A model generated the notes under the pieces. It saw only the letters and a list, made by a program, of their open reading frames with translations, made no database searches and was not told where the DNA came from. A program made the position numbers and the translations under genes. A DNA stretch of 64,000 bases. Source: an uncultured Alphaproteobacteria bacterium (GTDB lineage: Bacteria > Pseudomonadota > Alphaproteobacteria > Caulobacterales > Caulobacteraceae). Positions within the stretch are counted from its first letter, which is position 1. Each line of letters opens with the position of its first letter. The stretch is taken from positions 1 to 64,000 of the forward strand of contig CAIJOB010000007.1 of the NCBI GenBank assembly GCA_903822175.1, written 5' to 3'. Below, piece after piece: positions 35,534-43,567 of the stretch.

Positions 35534-36001
35534 ATGCTCTCGCAACGCGGTCGCTACGCCCTCAAAGCGCTCCTTTACCTCGGCCGTAGCGGCGGTGAAT
35601 CGCGCGGCGTGACCGCAATCGCGGCGAGCGAGCAGATCCCGCGCAAATTCCTCGAATCCATCATGTCGGAGCTGCGGCGCGCGGAGCTGGTCGAGAGCAC
35701 CCGGGGCTGGACCGGCGGCTATCGCCTCGCCAGGCCGGCGGACCTGATCACCTTCGGCGAGGTGGTGCGGCTGACGGATGGCCCCCTCGCCTTGCTGCCG
35801 TGCGCGAGCCGCAATTTCTACAAGCGCTGCGATGACTGCGCCGACGAGGCGGCCTGCGCGCTTCGGCGTGTGATGGCCAGTGTGCGCAACCAGGTGGCCG
35901 AGATCCTCGACCGCACGACCCTCGCCGACGCGATCGCCGGCTCCCCGGCCAGCGGGGCGGTGCTCGAGGGCGAGACAGCCGAAGCCGTCTCGCGCAAGTG
36001 A
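35534..36001 (+). CDS. Rrf2-family transcriptional regulator
   Basis: The 155-residue protein has the Rrf2 winged helix (SQRGRYALKALLYL start, QIPRKFLESIM recognition region, RGWTGGYRLARP wing). Four cysteines at 90, 99, 102 and 108 in CASRNFYKRCDDCADEAAC suggest an iron-sulfur cluster sensing iron, redox or NO. The Cys spacing differs from IscR and NsrR. No target could be assigned; the genes around it do not belong to Fe-S assembly. About 200 bases upstream are non-coding. Confidence 0.88.
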   Translation: MLSQRGRYALKALLYLGRSGGESRGVTAIAASEQIPRKFLESIMSELRRAELVESTRGWTGGYRLARPADLITFGEVVRLTDGPLALLPCASRNFYKRCDDCADEAACALRRVMASVRNQVAEILDRTTLADAIAGSPASGAVLEGETAEAVSRK

Positions 36002-36200
36002 GGAACGGCGCTGGGGCGCGGGCCTGCGCGCCGCTTCGGCCGCCGCGACGACGCGCCGGACACCTCGACGCCAAGTGATCACCTATCGCTCGAGTATGAA
36101 TTGCAATCCAGATTCTCTCAGTAGGCTTTCAGACGACTTCGGTAGGTCGCCGCGGACCAGCCAGCGAGGATCGGGCCTTGTTTCGCCCGAGGAGCAGGAC

Positions 36201-36467
36201 ATGGACCGGCGCCAAGACCTCGCCGACTACGCGCGAATCCGGTCGGACGCGGCCGAGGCGGAAATCCTGCTGATCGAGAGTCTGTCCGCCTATCAGGCCG
36301 CCGCCGACGCGTTCGCGATTGAGCGGCTCGCCGCGCTGGGGCATGGCGTGGAGCTGGCGCGCCGCCGCCTGTGGGCGCGGGTCCGCCACGCCGAGGCGGT
36401 TCAATGGCGCCTGACCGGCGGCCGGCCGATCGACGAGGCGATGTGGTCGCTGCCGGACGATCTCTGA
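36201..36467 (+). CDS. Small hypothetical protein
   Basis: This 88-residue, soluble, helix-rich protein (MDRRQDLADYARIRSDAAEA start) has many Ala, Arg and Glu residues and no cysteines. The ATG at 36201 has AGGAG eight bases upstream, supporting this start over longer in-frame extensions. I do not recognise the family. It follows the Rrf2 gene by 200 bases and may or may not be linked to it. Confidence 0.6.
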   Translation: MDRRQDLADYARIRSDAAEAEILLIESLSAYQAAADAFAIERLAALGHGVELARRRLWARVRHAEAVQWRLTGGRPIDEAMWSLPDDL

Positions 36468-36575
36468 TCGCCAAGGCTCCGGTCCGGCCTAATCGCTTCG
36501 TTAGAAAATCTCTCCGGACTTAAATCCTATTGAAACGGTAGGTTTTGATTGAAGACGCCTTTCGCGAGGTCCTTC

Positions 36576-36612
36576 ACCGGCCGGAGCGGGCGTGTTTTTC
36601 GCTCCGGCCGGT
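36576..36612. terminator. Perfect 13-bp inverted repeat upstream of the DUF6152 gene
   Basis: ACCGGCCGGAGCG and CGCTCCGGCCGGT pair perfectly around an 11-base loop containing TTTTT. It lies 24 bases before the ATG at 36637. It could be a terminator for upstream transcription or a regulatory hairpin in the leader; the T-run is in the loop, not after the stem. Confidence 0.45.
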
Positions 36613-36636
36613 CATTCGTCTGGAGGAGGCCACACC

Positions 36637-37059
36637 ATGACCGCAGGGCTGCCGATCCACGCAAAAGCCGCCGCGAGCCTGGTGGCGGTCCTGGCGATCG
36701 CCATGGCGACGCCGGTCTTGGCTCACCATTCCTTCTCCGCCGAGTTCGACGGGAACAAGCCCGTCCGGCTGGTCGGCAAGATCACCAAGGTCGAGTTCCA
36801 GAACCCCCACTCCTACTTCTATCTCGACGTCCCCCGGAAGGATGGGACGGTGGTGAACTGGGCCTGCGAAGGCGGCGGCCCGGGCGCGCTCTCCCAGCAC
36901 GGCTGGAAGAAGGGCGACGTGAAGATCGGCGACACCCTGGTGGTCGATGGCTACCTGGCGCGCGACGGCTCGCATCTGTTGAACGCCAGGTCCGGCGAAC
37001 AGCCGGCGAAGCCCTGCGGGTTGAGCGGCAGGACATTCTGGAACCGCAGGATCAGGTAG
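36637..37059 (+). pseudogene. DUF6152-like secreted protein, 3' end replaced
   Basis: The first 118 or so residues are a normal DUF6152-type protein: signal peptide (about 1-29), HHSFSAEFD, VEFQNPHSYFYLDV, CEGGGPGALSQHGWKKGD and [14 protein letters not shown]. After LLNARS the frame runs into the antisense strand of a kdpA fragment and ends with a meaningless tail. The usual C-terminal strand is missing. The change occurs within a few bases at about 36976-36992, where the kdpA homology also stops. The product may be unstable or inactive. Confidence 0.65.
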
Positions 37060-37301
37060 AGCACCACGAAGCTGGCGATCGAGAAGGCCAGGAAACTCAT
37101 GGCGTAGGCGAGCCAGTTCTGGCCCTTCTCGGGTTTGACGCCGCCGGCCGCATAGACCAGCCGCTCCACGGGTTTGAACACCGGATCGAGCCAAGTCTTC
37201 TCGCCCTGCCAGACACGGGCCATGTAGATGCCCAGCGGCCACGCGAGCGCGACCGACACGGCGATGGTGATGGCGATTTCCGCCCAACCCCGGGGATCCA
37301 T
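36951..37301 (-). pseudogene. kdpA: kdpA fragment (potassium-transporting ATPase subunit A, N-terminal part)
   Basis: The minus-strand frame begins with the KdpA N-terminus, including [33 protein letters not shown] and [18 protein letters not shown]. After residue 108 similarity stops and a stop codon follows eight codons later. Full-length KdpA is about 560-590 residues, so at least four fifths are gone. No kdpB, kdpC or kdpDE is present downstream. The break coincides with the break in the DUF6152 gene on the other strand, which points to a single deletion event. Confidence 0.85.
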
Positions 37302-37387
37302 CAGAACTTCTCCGGGCGCAGCAGGGCGACGATCATGTAGCCGCCGATGACGAGGGCGCCGGCCCCCCAGATCAGGTTCGCCAGCAT
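37301..37387 (-). CDS. kdpF: K(+)-transporting ATPase subunit F
   Basis: This 28-residue single-helix peptide, with [10 protein letters not shown] at its end, is the KdpF signature. KdpF stabilises the KdpABC potassium pump. Its stop shares one base with the kdpA start (TGATG) and its start shares one with the upstream peptide gene. With kdpA truncated and kdpBC absent it probably has no partner here and is a leftover of a lost operon. Confidence 0.85.
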   Translation of the reverse strand: MLANLIWGAGALVIGGYMIVALLRPEKF

Positions 37388-37470
37388 CAGATGCGCCTCA
37401 GGGCCACGGCGTAGAGCGCGAAGAGGGCGAAAACGCCCACCCCGGCCGCCAGGTAGATCAAGTCGAGCAT
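37387..37470 (-). CDS. Hydrophobic 27-residue peptide upstream of kdpF
   Basis: The frame encodes one membrane helix (starting [17 protein letters not shown], ending RRI) and overlaps kdpF by TGATG. An AGAGG lies about seven bases before its ATG. Position and coupling suggest a KdpF-like accessory peptide at the head of the former kdp operon. I do not know of a name for it. Confidence 0.6.
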   Translation of the reverse strand: MLDLIYLAAGVGVFALFALYAVALRRI

Positions 37471-37704
37471 GTCAGCCTCTCGTCGCAGCCGAAAAGGCCG
37501 CGGTCAGGCTGCAAAGTCGCCCGGATCTCGATCAGCGTTCGAGAGGGGGTTCAGACCCCCGGCATAAGGGACTTGTAAGGGCGCGGGACCGGCAGCCGCG
37601 CCGGCCCCTGAACGCCGGACCGGACTTTTTCTGCGACGATGCTGAAATTCCATCGCCGCTGAGGCCGTGATAGCGTCGCCGCGTTCAGCTTGTGGGGGAA
37701 CAGC
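37471..37704. other. Gap between the kdp remnant and the triple-module gene array
   Basis: About 230 bases carry no recognised gene. A GGGGGT-TCAG-ACCCCC hairpin lies at 37545-37560, and GC-rich inverted blocks follow near 37580-37605. It should hold the old kdp promoter (minus) and the promoter of the gene at 37705 (plus). Confidence 0.4.
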
Positions 37705-38907
37705 ATGCTGGCTCAGATTCTCGCGCTTATGGCGGCCGCCGCGCCGGCTCAGGGCGCCGCGTCGGCCCCTGCCCCAACCCCCGCGCCGGCGTCAGCTCCA
37801 GCCTCCAACACCGTCTCGCCGGTCACCGTCTCACCCACGCCTGCGCCGCCCAAGGGGCCGAGCGACAGGAACGTCAATGTCAGCAGCGAACAGCTGAGCC
37901 CCTGGGGCGGTGACTTCACCGCCATCTGGCCGGCGGGTGCCTACAACGCCGGCGTCGACGGCCACGTGATCCTCAACTGCGTGATCGACGCCCACGGCCT
38001 GGCCGAGTCCTGCCGGGTCGCCAAAGAGACCCCGGCCGGCAAGAAGCTTGGCGACGCGGCGCTGGAGCTGCGGGCGACCTTCAAGCTGAAGCCCGCCACC
38101 GACGTCGACGGCGCGCCGGTAAGCTCGGTGATGGCGCTCAATGTCACCTTCAAAGCGCCGGCTCAGGACTTCGACCAGCAGAAGCTGATGGATCAGGTCT
38201 ACAAGCACAGTTGCAGAAACTGCTTCGGCACCCTCGACATCCCGCCAAACCCCAGCAAGCTGGTCATGCGCGGCGTGACCATGATGGACAATCCGATCTG
38301 GACCGACGCGGCCAGCTTCGACGATCTGGCGGCGGCCTATCCGGCCAAGGCCAGCGGGGTCGAGGGCTATGTCGCCGCCCATTGCCGCGTCGAGCGCTCG
38401 GGCGACAAGGCCGGAACCCTGCGCGACTGCCAGGTCATCAAGGAAGCGCCTGCGAACCTCGATTTCGGCAAGGCCGGGCTCGCACTCGCGGCCAAGTTCC
38501 ACGTCGAGACTGCGACCCTGGCCCGGCTCACCGGCCATGAGGAGGTGTGGGTCGACATCCAGATGCGGCTGCCCGCCCCGACGCCGGTGCAGACCGAGCG
38601 CACCATCACCTCGCCCCGCTGGATCGTCACGGTCGATCCCAAGATTCTTCCCAAGCTGTTCCCGCCGGAGGCCGCGGCCAAGGGCCTGAGCGACGGCCGC
38701 GGCGTCGCCCGCTGCCACGTGGCCGGCGACGGCTCCCTGACCGGCTGTGTGCCCGAGGACGCCGACCCGGACGGCCTGGGCTTCGCAGAGGTCGCAGCCC
38801 GGATCGCGTCGAAAATGCGCATGAACCTGTGGTCGGCGGACGGTGCGCCGGTCGACGGCGGGGTCGTGCATGTCCCCATCCACCTCAGTCTCGCGGAGAC
38901 CAACTGA
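37705..38907 (+). CDS. Secreted three-module TonB-C-like protein (1)
   Basis: The 400-residue protein has a short export signal, an Ala/Pro-rich linker ending NTVSPVTVSP, then three TonB-C-like modules, about 65-150, 185-280 and 300-400. Module cysteine pairs are C-x10-C (NCVIDAHGLAESC), C-x14-C (HCRVERSGDKAGTLRDC) and C-x10-C (RCHVAGDGSLTGC). Between modules 1 and 2 there is an extra CRNC absent from the paralogues. The ATG at 37705 has GGGGGAAC upstream. It is the first of three consecutive paralogues and lacks a TonB membrane anchor. Confidence 0.82.
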   Translation: MLAQILALMAAAAPAQGAASAPAPTPAPASAPASNTVSPVTVSPTPAPPKGPSDRNVNVSSEQLSPWGGDFTAIWPAGAYNAGVDGHVILNCVIDAHGLAESCRVAKETPAGKKLGDAALELRATFKLKPATDVDGAPVSSVMALNVTFKAPAQDFDQQKLMDQVYKHSCRNCFGTLDIPPNPSKLVMRGVTMMDNPIWTDAASFDDLAAAYPAKASGVEGYVAAHCRVERSGDKAGTLRDCQVIKEAPANLDFGKAGLALAAKFHVETATLARLTGHEEVWVDIQMRLPAPTPVQTERTITSPRWIVTVDPKILPKLFPPEAAAKGLSDGRGVARCHVAGDGSLTGCVPEDADPDGLGFAEVAARIASKMRMNLWSADGAPVDGGVVHVPIHLSLAETN

Positions 38908-38910
38908 CTC

Positions 38911-39981
38911 ATGAAAGTTCAAATCATCGCCCTCGTCGCCCTGGCCGCCGCATCGGCGGCGGGCGCGGCCGCCGCCCAGGACAACCTCCCGGTCGCCGGC
39001 GAAGTCGTCCTGCCCTTTCCGGGCGGTGGGAGCGCGGTCACCGAGGGCCATGTGACCCTGCAGTGCCTGGTCGACGCACACGGCCTGGCCGAGACCTGTA
39101 AGGTCGGCTCGGAGAGCCCCATGGGCAGGAACCTCGGCCGCGCTGCCTTGCGTCAGCGCACGATGCTGAAGCTGAAGCCCGCCACCGGCCCTGACGGCCA
39201 ACCGGCGAGCGCGGTGATGGCCATCAACGTCCGCTTCAGTCCGCACGTCCACGAGTTTGACTCGACCGAGCTGGCGCGCCAGCTCTCGACGCCAAGCGCC
39301 AAGGGCTTTGGCACCTTGAACGTCCCCCCCAACGACAGTCCGGTATCCTCGGGCGACGAGGCCCGGATCGAGTATCCGATCTGGGCCCAGGCGCCGACCT
39401 TCGAGGCGCTGGCGGCGGCCTATCCGGCCAAGGGCGGCGGAACCGAAGGCTACGCCGCGGCCCACTGCAAGATCGAGCGGGACGGGGCCAAGGTGGGAAC
39501 GTTGCGCGAGTGCGGAATCCTCAAGGAGTTCCCCGCCGACCAGGGCTTCGGCAAGGCCGCGCTCAGTCTCACCGACAAGTTCCGCGTCGAGCCGGCGACG
39601 CTTGCAAACCTGCCGCGCAGCGAGCCGATCTGGGTGGCCATCCCGATCCGCCTGCCGCCGCCGGGCGCCGCCGACCAGCGCACCGTCGGCTCGCCGCAAT
39701 GGATCGTCGGGCTCGACCCGAAGAACATCCAGCGGATGTTCCCGGCGCAGGCTGCCGCGAAGGGCGTCTCAGCGGGCCGCGGGATCGCCCATTGCACGGT
39801 GGCCGCCAACGGCGGGCTGACCGCCTGCGCGCCCGAACCGACCGAGGCCAGCGGCCTGGGCTTCTCGGAAGCCGCCGCGCAACTGGCGACAACCATGCGG
39901 ATGAACCTCTGGTCGGCGGACGGCGCGCCGGTGCAGGGCGGCGTCGTGCGCATCCCGATCCAGCTCAGCCAGGGCGGCTAG
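38911..39981 (+). CDS. Secreted three-module TonB-C-like protein (2)
   Basis: The 356-residue paralogue has a signal peptide (1-23, ending AAAAQ) and the same three-module layout, without the Pro-rich linker. Cysteine pairs are QCLVDAHGLAETC, HCKIERDGAKVGTLREC and HCTVAANGGLTAC. It starts three bases after the previous gene and ends directly against the next, so the three are one transcript. Sequence similarity across all modules indicates tandem duplication. Function unknown. Confidence 0.83.
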   Translation: MKVQIIALVALAAASAAGAAAAQDNLPVAGEVVLPFPGGGSAVTEGHVTLQCLVDAHGLAETCKVGSESPMGRNLGRAALRQRTMLKLKPATGPDGQPASAVMAINVRFSPHVHEFDSTELARQLSTPSAKGFGTLNVPPNDSPVSSGDEARIEYPIWAQAPTFEALAAAYPAKGGGTEGYAAAHCKIERDGAKVGTLRECGILKEFPADQGFGKAALSLTDKFRVEPATLANLPRSEPIWVAIPIRLPPPGAADQRTVGSPQWIVGLDPKNIQRMFPAQAAAKGVSAGRGIAHCTVAANGGLTACAPEPTEASGLGFSEAAAQLATTMRMNLWSADGAPVQGGVVRIPIQLSQGG

Positions 39982-41157
39982 ATGGCCGCACAGTTCGTCG
40001 TGCTTTTCGCGGCGGCCGCGGCGCTGGGGGCCGCTCCGGCGACGCCGCCGGCCCCGACACCGGCCTCGACCGCCAACACCGTCTCGCCGGTGACGGTGTC
40101 GCCCTCGGCGGAGAAGGCGCCGATCGCCGCCACCGTCGACATGCATGGCGAGGAGGACAGCCCCTGGGGCGGCGACTTCACCGCCATCTGGCCGGCGGAC
40201 ATGACCCACTCCGGCGTCAACGGCCAGGTGATCCTGAACTGCCTGATCGACACCCACGGCCTGGCGGAGTCCTGCAAGGTCGCCTCGGAGACACCCGCCG
40301 GCAAGAAGCTGGGGCGCGCCGCCCTGGAGCTGCGCTCGACCATCAAGCTGACGCCCGCCACCGGCGCCGACGGCCAGCCGGTGAGCGCATCGATGACGAT
40401 CCGCATCGTCTTCAAGGCCCCGTCGCAGGACTTCGATAACCAGGAGTTCCAGCGGGCCCTGACCCGGGGCAAGGGCGGCTTCGGCACGCTCGACATCCCG
40501 CCGACCCACAATCCGATCCTGACCCGCAACGAGGCCATGCTGGACAATCCGGTCTGGGCGACGGCGGCGACCTTCGACGACCTGGCGGCGGCCTATCCGG
40601 CCAAGGGCGGCGGCGTTGAGGGCTATGCGGCGGCGCACTGCCGGGTGGAGCGCGACGGCGACAAGGCTGGCGCCCTGCGCGACTGCCAGATCATCAAGGA
40701 AGCGCCCAACGGCCACGACTTCGGCAAGGCCGCGCTGGCGCTGGCGCTGAAGTTCCGCACCGCGCCCGCGACGCTTGCCGCCATCCCCAAGCGCGAGCCC
40801 TTGTGGGTCGATATCCCGATGCGCCTGGAGCCGCCGGCAGAGGTAGCCGAGCGCCTCATCAAGGCGCCGCGCTGGCTCGCCGGGGTTGATCCCAAGGCGG
40901 CGCCCAAGCTGTTCCCGCCCGAGGCCGTGGCCCAGGGCCTGACCACCGGACGCGGCGTGGCGCGCTGCACCGTCGGCCCCGACGGAGCGCTCACCGCCTG
41001 CGCGCCGGAGCCGGGCGATCCCGACGGCCTGGGCTTCTCCGAGGCCGCCGTGCGCCTAGCCTCAGGCATGAAGATGAACCTCTGGTCGGCGGATGGCGCC
41101 CCGGTTGAGGGCGGCATCGTCCACATCCCGATCCGCCTGAACCTGAAGGGCGGCTAG
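39982..41157 (+). CDS. Secreted three-module TonB-C-like protein (3)
   Basis: The 391-residue paralogue has an export signal (AAQFVVLFAAAAALGAAPA), the NTVSPVTVSP linker shared with the first gene of the array, and SPWGGDFTAIWPA at the start of module 1, also shared. Cysteine pairs are NCLIDTHGLAESC, HCRVERDGDKAGALRDC and RCTVGPDGALTAC. It abuts the preceding gene with no gap. It is more like the first gene than the second. Confidence 0.83.
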   Translation: MAAQFVVLFAAAAALGAAPATPPAPTPASTANTVSPVTVSPSAEKAPIAATVDMHGEEDSPWGGDFTAIWPADMTHSGVNGQVILNCLIDTHGLAESCKVASETPAGKKLGRAALELRSTIKLTPATGADGQPVSASMTIRIVFKAPSQDFDNQEFQRALTRGKGGFGTLDIPPTHNPILTRNEAMLDNPVWATAATFDDLAAAYPAKGGGVEGYAAAHCRVERDGDKAGALRDCQIIKEAPNGHDFGKAALALALKFRTAPATLAAIPKREPLWVDIPMRLEPPAEVAERLIKAPRWLAGVDPKAAPKLFPPEAVAQGLTTGRGVARCTVGPDGALTACAPEPGDPDGLGFSEAAVRLASGMKMNLWSADGAPVEGGIVHIPIRLNLKGG

Positions 41158-41187
41158 CTTTCTCAACTCCGCTCATCCCAGCGGGAA

Positions 41188-42210
41188 CTATTTGGACGCC
41201 ACCGCGGTTGGCGCCGCCTTCTCCTCCAGCCGGGCGCCCGCCAGGATATTGGGAAGCGAATAGTTGCCCTCGTGGCAGGCGTATTCGTAGATCGGCCCCT
41301 TGGCCGCGCGCATCGGCATCTCCGCCTTCCAGACCTTGGTGAAGGTCGCCGGATCGTCCACCGAGAACTCGTAGAGGATCTGATCCTTGGCCGTGCGGGT
41401 GAAGCGTTCAGTGATCTTGGTCTGCGGCGAATAGGGGAAGCCGCCGCCCAGCGAATAGACGTGGCCCTTGAGGTTCATATTGACGGTCTCGACCACCAGG
41501 GTGTCGCCCTCCCACCAGCCCACGGAATCGCCCAGCCACGGCTCCAGGACAGCGGACTGGTGGATGCGGTCGCCCATCCGGATCATCCTGACGTTGTGGT
41601 TCATCTCCACATGGATGGCGACATAGTCCTTGGTCTGGATGATCTGGGAGTTGCCGTTGAAGCCGGTGTTCATCATCGGCGGCCCCTCGGGCGAGCCGAT
41701 GGCGGTCAGGCAGCGTTCCTGGGTGTCGCGGCCCTCCGGATTGGCGAAGTCCTCCGGCGCCTTGGCGGCTTCCGCGCGGGCCTTCTTGGTCGCCTCGTTG
41801 AACGGCAGTTTGCCGTCGGCGGGATCGACGATCCAGGAGGTGCGTGGCTGGCCGTTGATGCGCGCCAGACGGATGTCCATCTCGAGGTAGTCGGCCTGCG
41901 GCGCCTCGGTGACCACCGGCGGGGCCGGCGACTTCGGGTCGACGGGCTTGGGATCGATGATGCTGCCGGCCATCTGCTTGAAGCCGGCGATCATCATCGC
42001 CTCCTCCTTGTCGGTGGCGATCAGGGCTTTGAAGATCGGCGGCCGCTGCAGGAAGGTCAGCGCGGTGTTGGTCCACAGCCCCTGCAGGTCAGGCGCGCCG
42101 TAGACGGTGCGCGGCGCCTTGTAGGCCGGGGCCGCGGCCGGGGCGGCGGCAGCTTCGGCGCCGAGCGCGGCGGCCGCGACGGCGATGCAGATCAGGGTGA
42201 GGGTTCTCAT
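41188..42210 (-). CDS. Secreted PDLQG-type protein, unknown function
   Basis: The 340-residue protein has a signal peptide (MRTLTLICIAVAAAALG) and the pattern YKAPRTVYGAPDLQGLWTN near the mature N-terminus, GDSVGWWEGDTLVVETVN in the middle and EYACHEGNYSLPNILAGAR at the end. The same family occurs at 58728-59739. Such proteins are abundant in Caulobacterales and often sit near DUF6152 genes, but I know of no established function. It is probably the last gene of the GntR/ABC operon, 29 bases after the small Cys-His peptide gene. Confidence 0.8.
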   Translation of the reverse strand: MRTLTLICIAVAAAALGAEAAAAPAAAPAYKAPRTVYGAPDLQGLWTNTALTFLQRPPIFKALIATDKEEAMMIAGFKQMAGSIIDPKPVDPKSPAPPVVTEAPQADYLEMDIRLARINGQPRTSWIVDPADGKLPFNEATKKARAEAAKAPEDFANPEGRDTQERCLTAIGSPEGPPMMNTGFNGNSQIIQTKDYVAIHVEMNHNVRMIRMGDRIHQSAVLEPWLGDSVGWWEGDTLVVETVNMNLKGHVYSLGGGFPYSPQTKITERFTRTAKDQILYEFSVDDPATFTKVWKAEMPMRAAKGPIYEYACHEGNYSLPNILAGARLEEKAAPTAVASK

Positions 42211-42238
42211 GACGGGACCTCCAGGGTGACGGGGTTGT

Positions 42239-42433
42239 CTATGCGTGGCGCGCATGGCGGTGGCGACAGGGGCAGGTGCGGCCGGCGGTCAGGGTCAGCA
42301 CGACGGGCGCGCCCGCGGCATGGGCGGCCGAGGCCTCCCCCACCTGCATCGCAGCGTCGATCGGGTCGGCGCGGACGCCGGGCGTCTGCATCAGGACCGC
42401 GAAAACCACGGAGATCAGGACGTGCATCGTCAT
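42239..42433 (-). CDS. Small exported peptide with Cys/His-rich tail
   Basis: The 64-residue frame has an export signal (about 1-22) and ends in TCPCRHRHARHA, a cluster of two cysteines and three histidines that could bind a metal. AGGAG lies four bases before the ATG at 42433; a second ATG is two codons on. It lies between the ABC permease gene and the PDLQG gene on the same strand. The family is not recognised and the gene is inferred from signal, Shine-Dalgarno sequence and operon position. Confidence 0.5.
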   Translation of the reverse strand: MTMHVLISVVFAVLMQTPGVRADPIDAAMQVGEASAAHAAGAPVVLTLTAGRTCPCRHRHARHA

Positions 42434-42508
42434 TCGCTCCTGCTTAGGGCGTTGTGGGCGGCGTCCCCGGATCGAAAGGGGGACGCCGGGCGGGCGGTGG
42501 TGGGTCGG

Positions 42509-43567
42509 CTAGATCGGTTCTCGGCGCCGTCGCATCCAGACCGTGGCGGCGAGCATCCCGGCGGCGACCACGAGGCCGACCCATAGGCCGGGCGTCGAGA
42601 CGAACTTCGCCGGATCGATGTGGGGGAACATGGCGCTCGGATCCATGCCCGGCGTCTTGTGCACGGTGACGAAGGCGACATCACCGCCGCCCACAAGCCG
42701 CGACTGGATGAGCCCGCCGATGCGCGTGGTGCCGAGGGCGACCTTTTCCAGCAGGGCCAGGCCGAGCGGCGGCAGGACGGCCCACAGGAACGGCGCCCGC
42801 TTGGCCCAGCCGGAGACCAGCAGCAGCCAGGCATAGACCGGCGCCCACCACAGGGTCATCGCGACCACACCATAGGCCTCCATGCCGATGATGTCGGCGA
42901 GCGGGATCGAGAGATCGGCGTCGATGCCCCTCGAGCGGCTGGCGTAGGCCATGGAGCCGATCGCGAACATGATGAGCTGGGTCCCCGCGGCGACCACGAA
43001 GGTGACCACGGGCAGGATCGCCATCGGCACGACGGCCTTGGAGAGCACCGTGGTCAGGTCCGGAACCGGCAGGGATTTCCAGAACAGGATGCTGCGGTCG
43101 CGGCGCTCGTTGTACATGCCGCCCAGGCAATAGAAGACCGCCACCAGGAACATGGTCAGCAGCATCGCAGCCGCGATCATGTAGAAGGGGATGGACTCCA
43201 TGGCCCGGCGTTGTTCCGGCGTCGGCGGCGGGGTCGGCGGCCCTTCCACCTTCACCACCTTCTGCATCGCAAGGGTGCCGTCGGCATTGGCGGTCTTGGT
43301 GACGGTGACCGTTTCGTTTGGCGAGATGGTCTGCGAAACCGTCGTGGCTGTGCGTCCCACGCTCTTGACATGGTGCGCACCGAGCGCCGCGACGAGTGTG
43401 CCGAACACCACCAGGGCCGCCACCGCAAGCGGCGCGATCCAGACGGATTGGTTCTCCCAAAGCTCCCGGCGCACCGACCAGAAGAACGGGCGGACCGGAC
43501 GGGCGGGCGCCGGCGGCGGAGCCGTGCGGTCGAACGGAGAGTCAGGGATGGTATCGGAGGCGGTCAT
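42509..43567 (-). CDS. ABC-2-type transporter permease
   Basis: The 352-residue protein has about six membrane segments, beginning with one near residues 43-63, and a large extracytoplasmic loop between the first two helices. It overlaps the ATPase gene by ATGA, so the two form one exporter. With a YtrA-type regulator upstream, a role in export or resistance to envelope-active compounds is likely but not shown by the sequence. Confidence 0.82.
   Translation of the reverse strand: MTASDTIPDSPFDRTAPPPAPARPVRPFFWSVRRELWENQSVWIAPLAVAALVVFGTLVAALGAHHVKSVGRTATTVSQTISPNETVTVTKTANADGTLAMQKVVKVEGPPTPPPTPEQRRAMESIPFYMIAAAMLLTMFLVAVFYCLGGMYNERRDRSILFWKSLPVPDLTTVLSKAVVPMAILPVVTFVVAAGTQLIMFAIGSMAYASRSRGIDADLSIPLADIIGMEAYGVVAMTLWWAPVYAWLLLVSGWAKRAPFLWAVLPPLGLALLEKVALGTTRIGGLIQSRLVGGGDVAFVTVHKTPGMDPSAMFPHIDPAKFVSTPGLWVGLVVAAGMLAATVWMRRRREPI

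Noticed and set aside
36574..37287. Longer minus-strand frame across the kdpA remnant
   Set aside because: Out of frame with KdpA and without domain matches.
28298..41157. Calling the TonB-C-like genes energy transducer TonB
   Set aside because: No anchoring helix, no Pro-rich spacer and no exbB/exbD nearby; the domain resemblance alone does not support that function.
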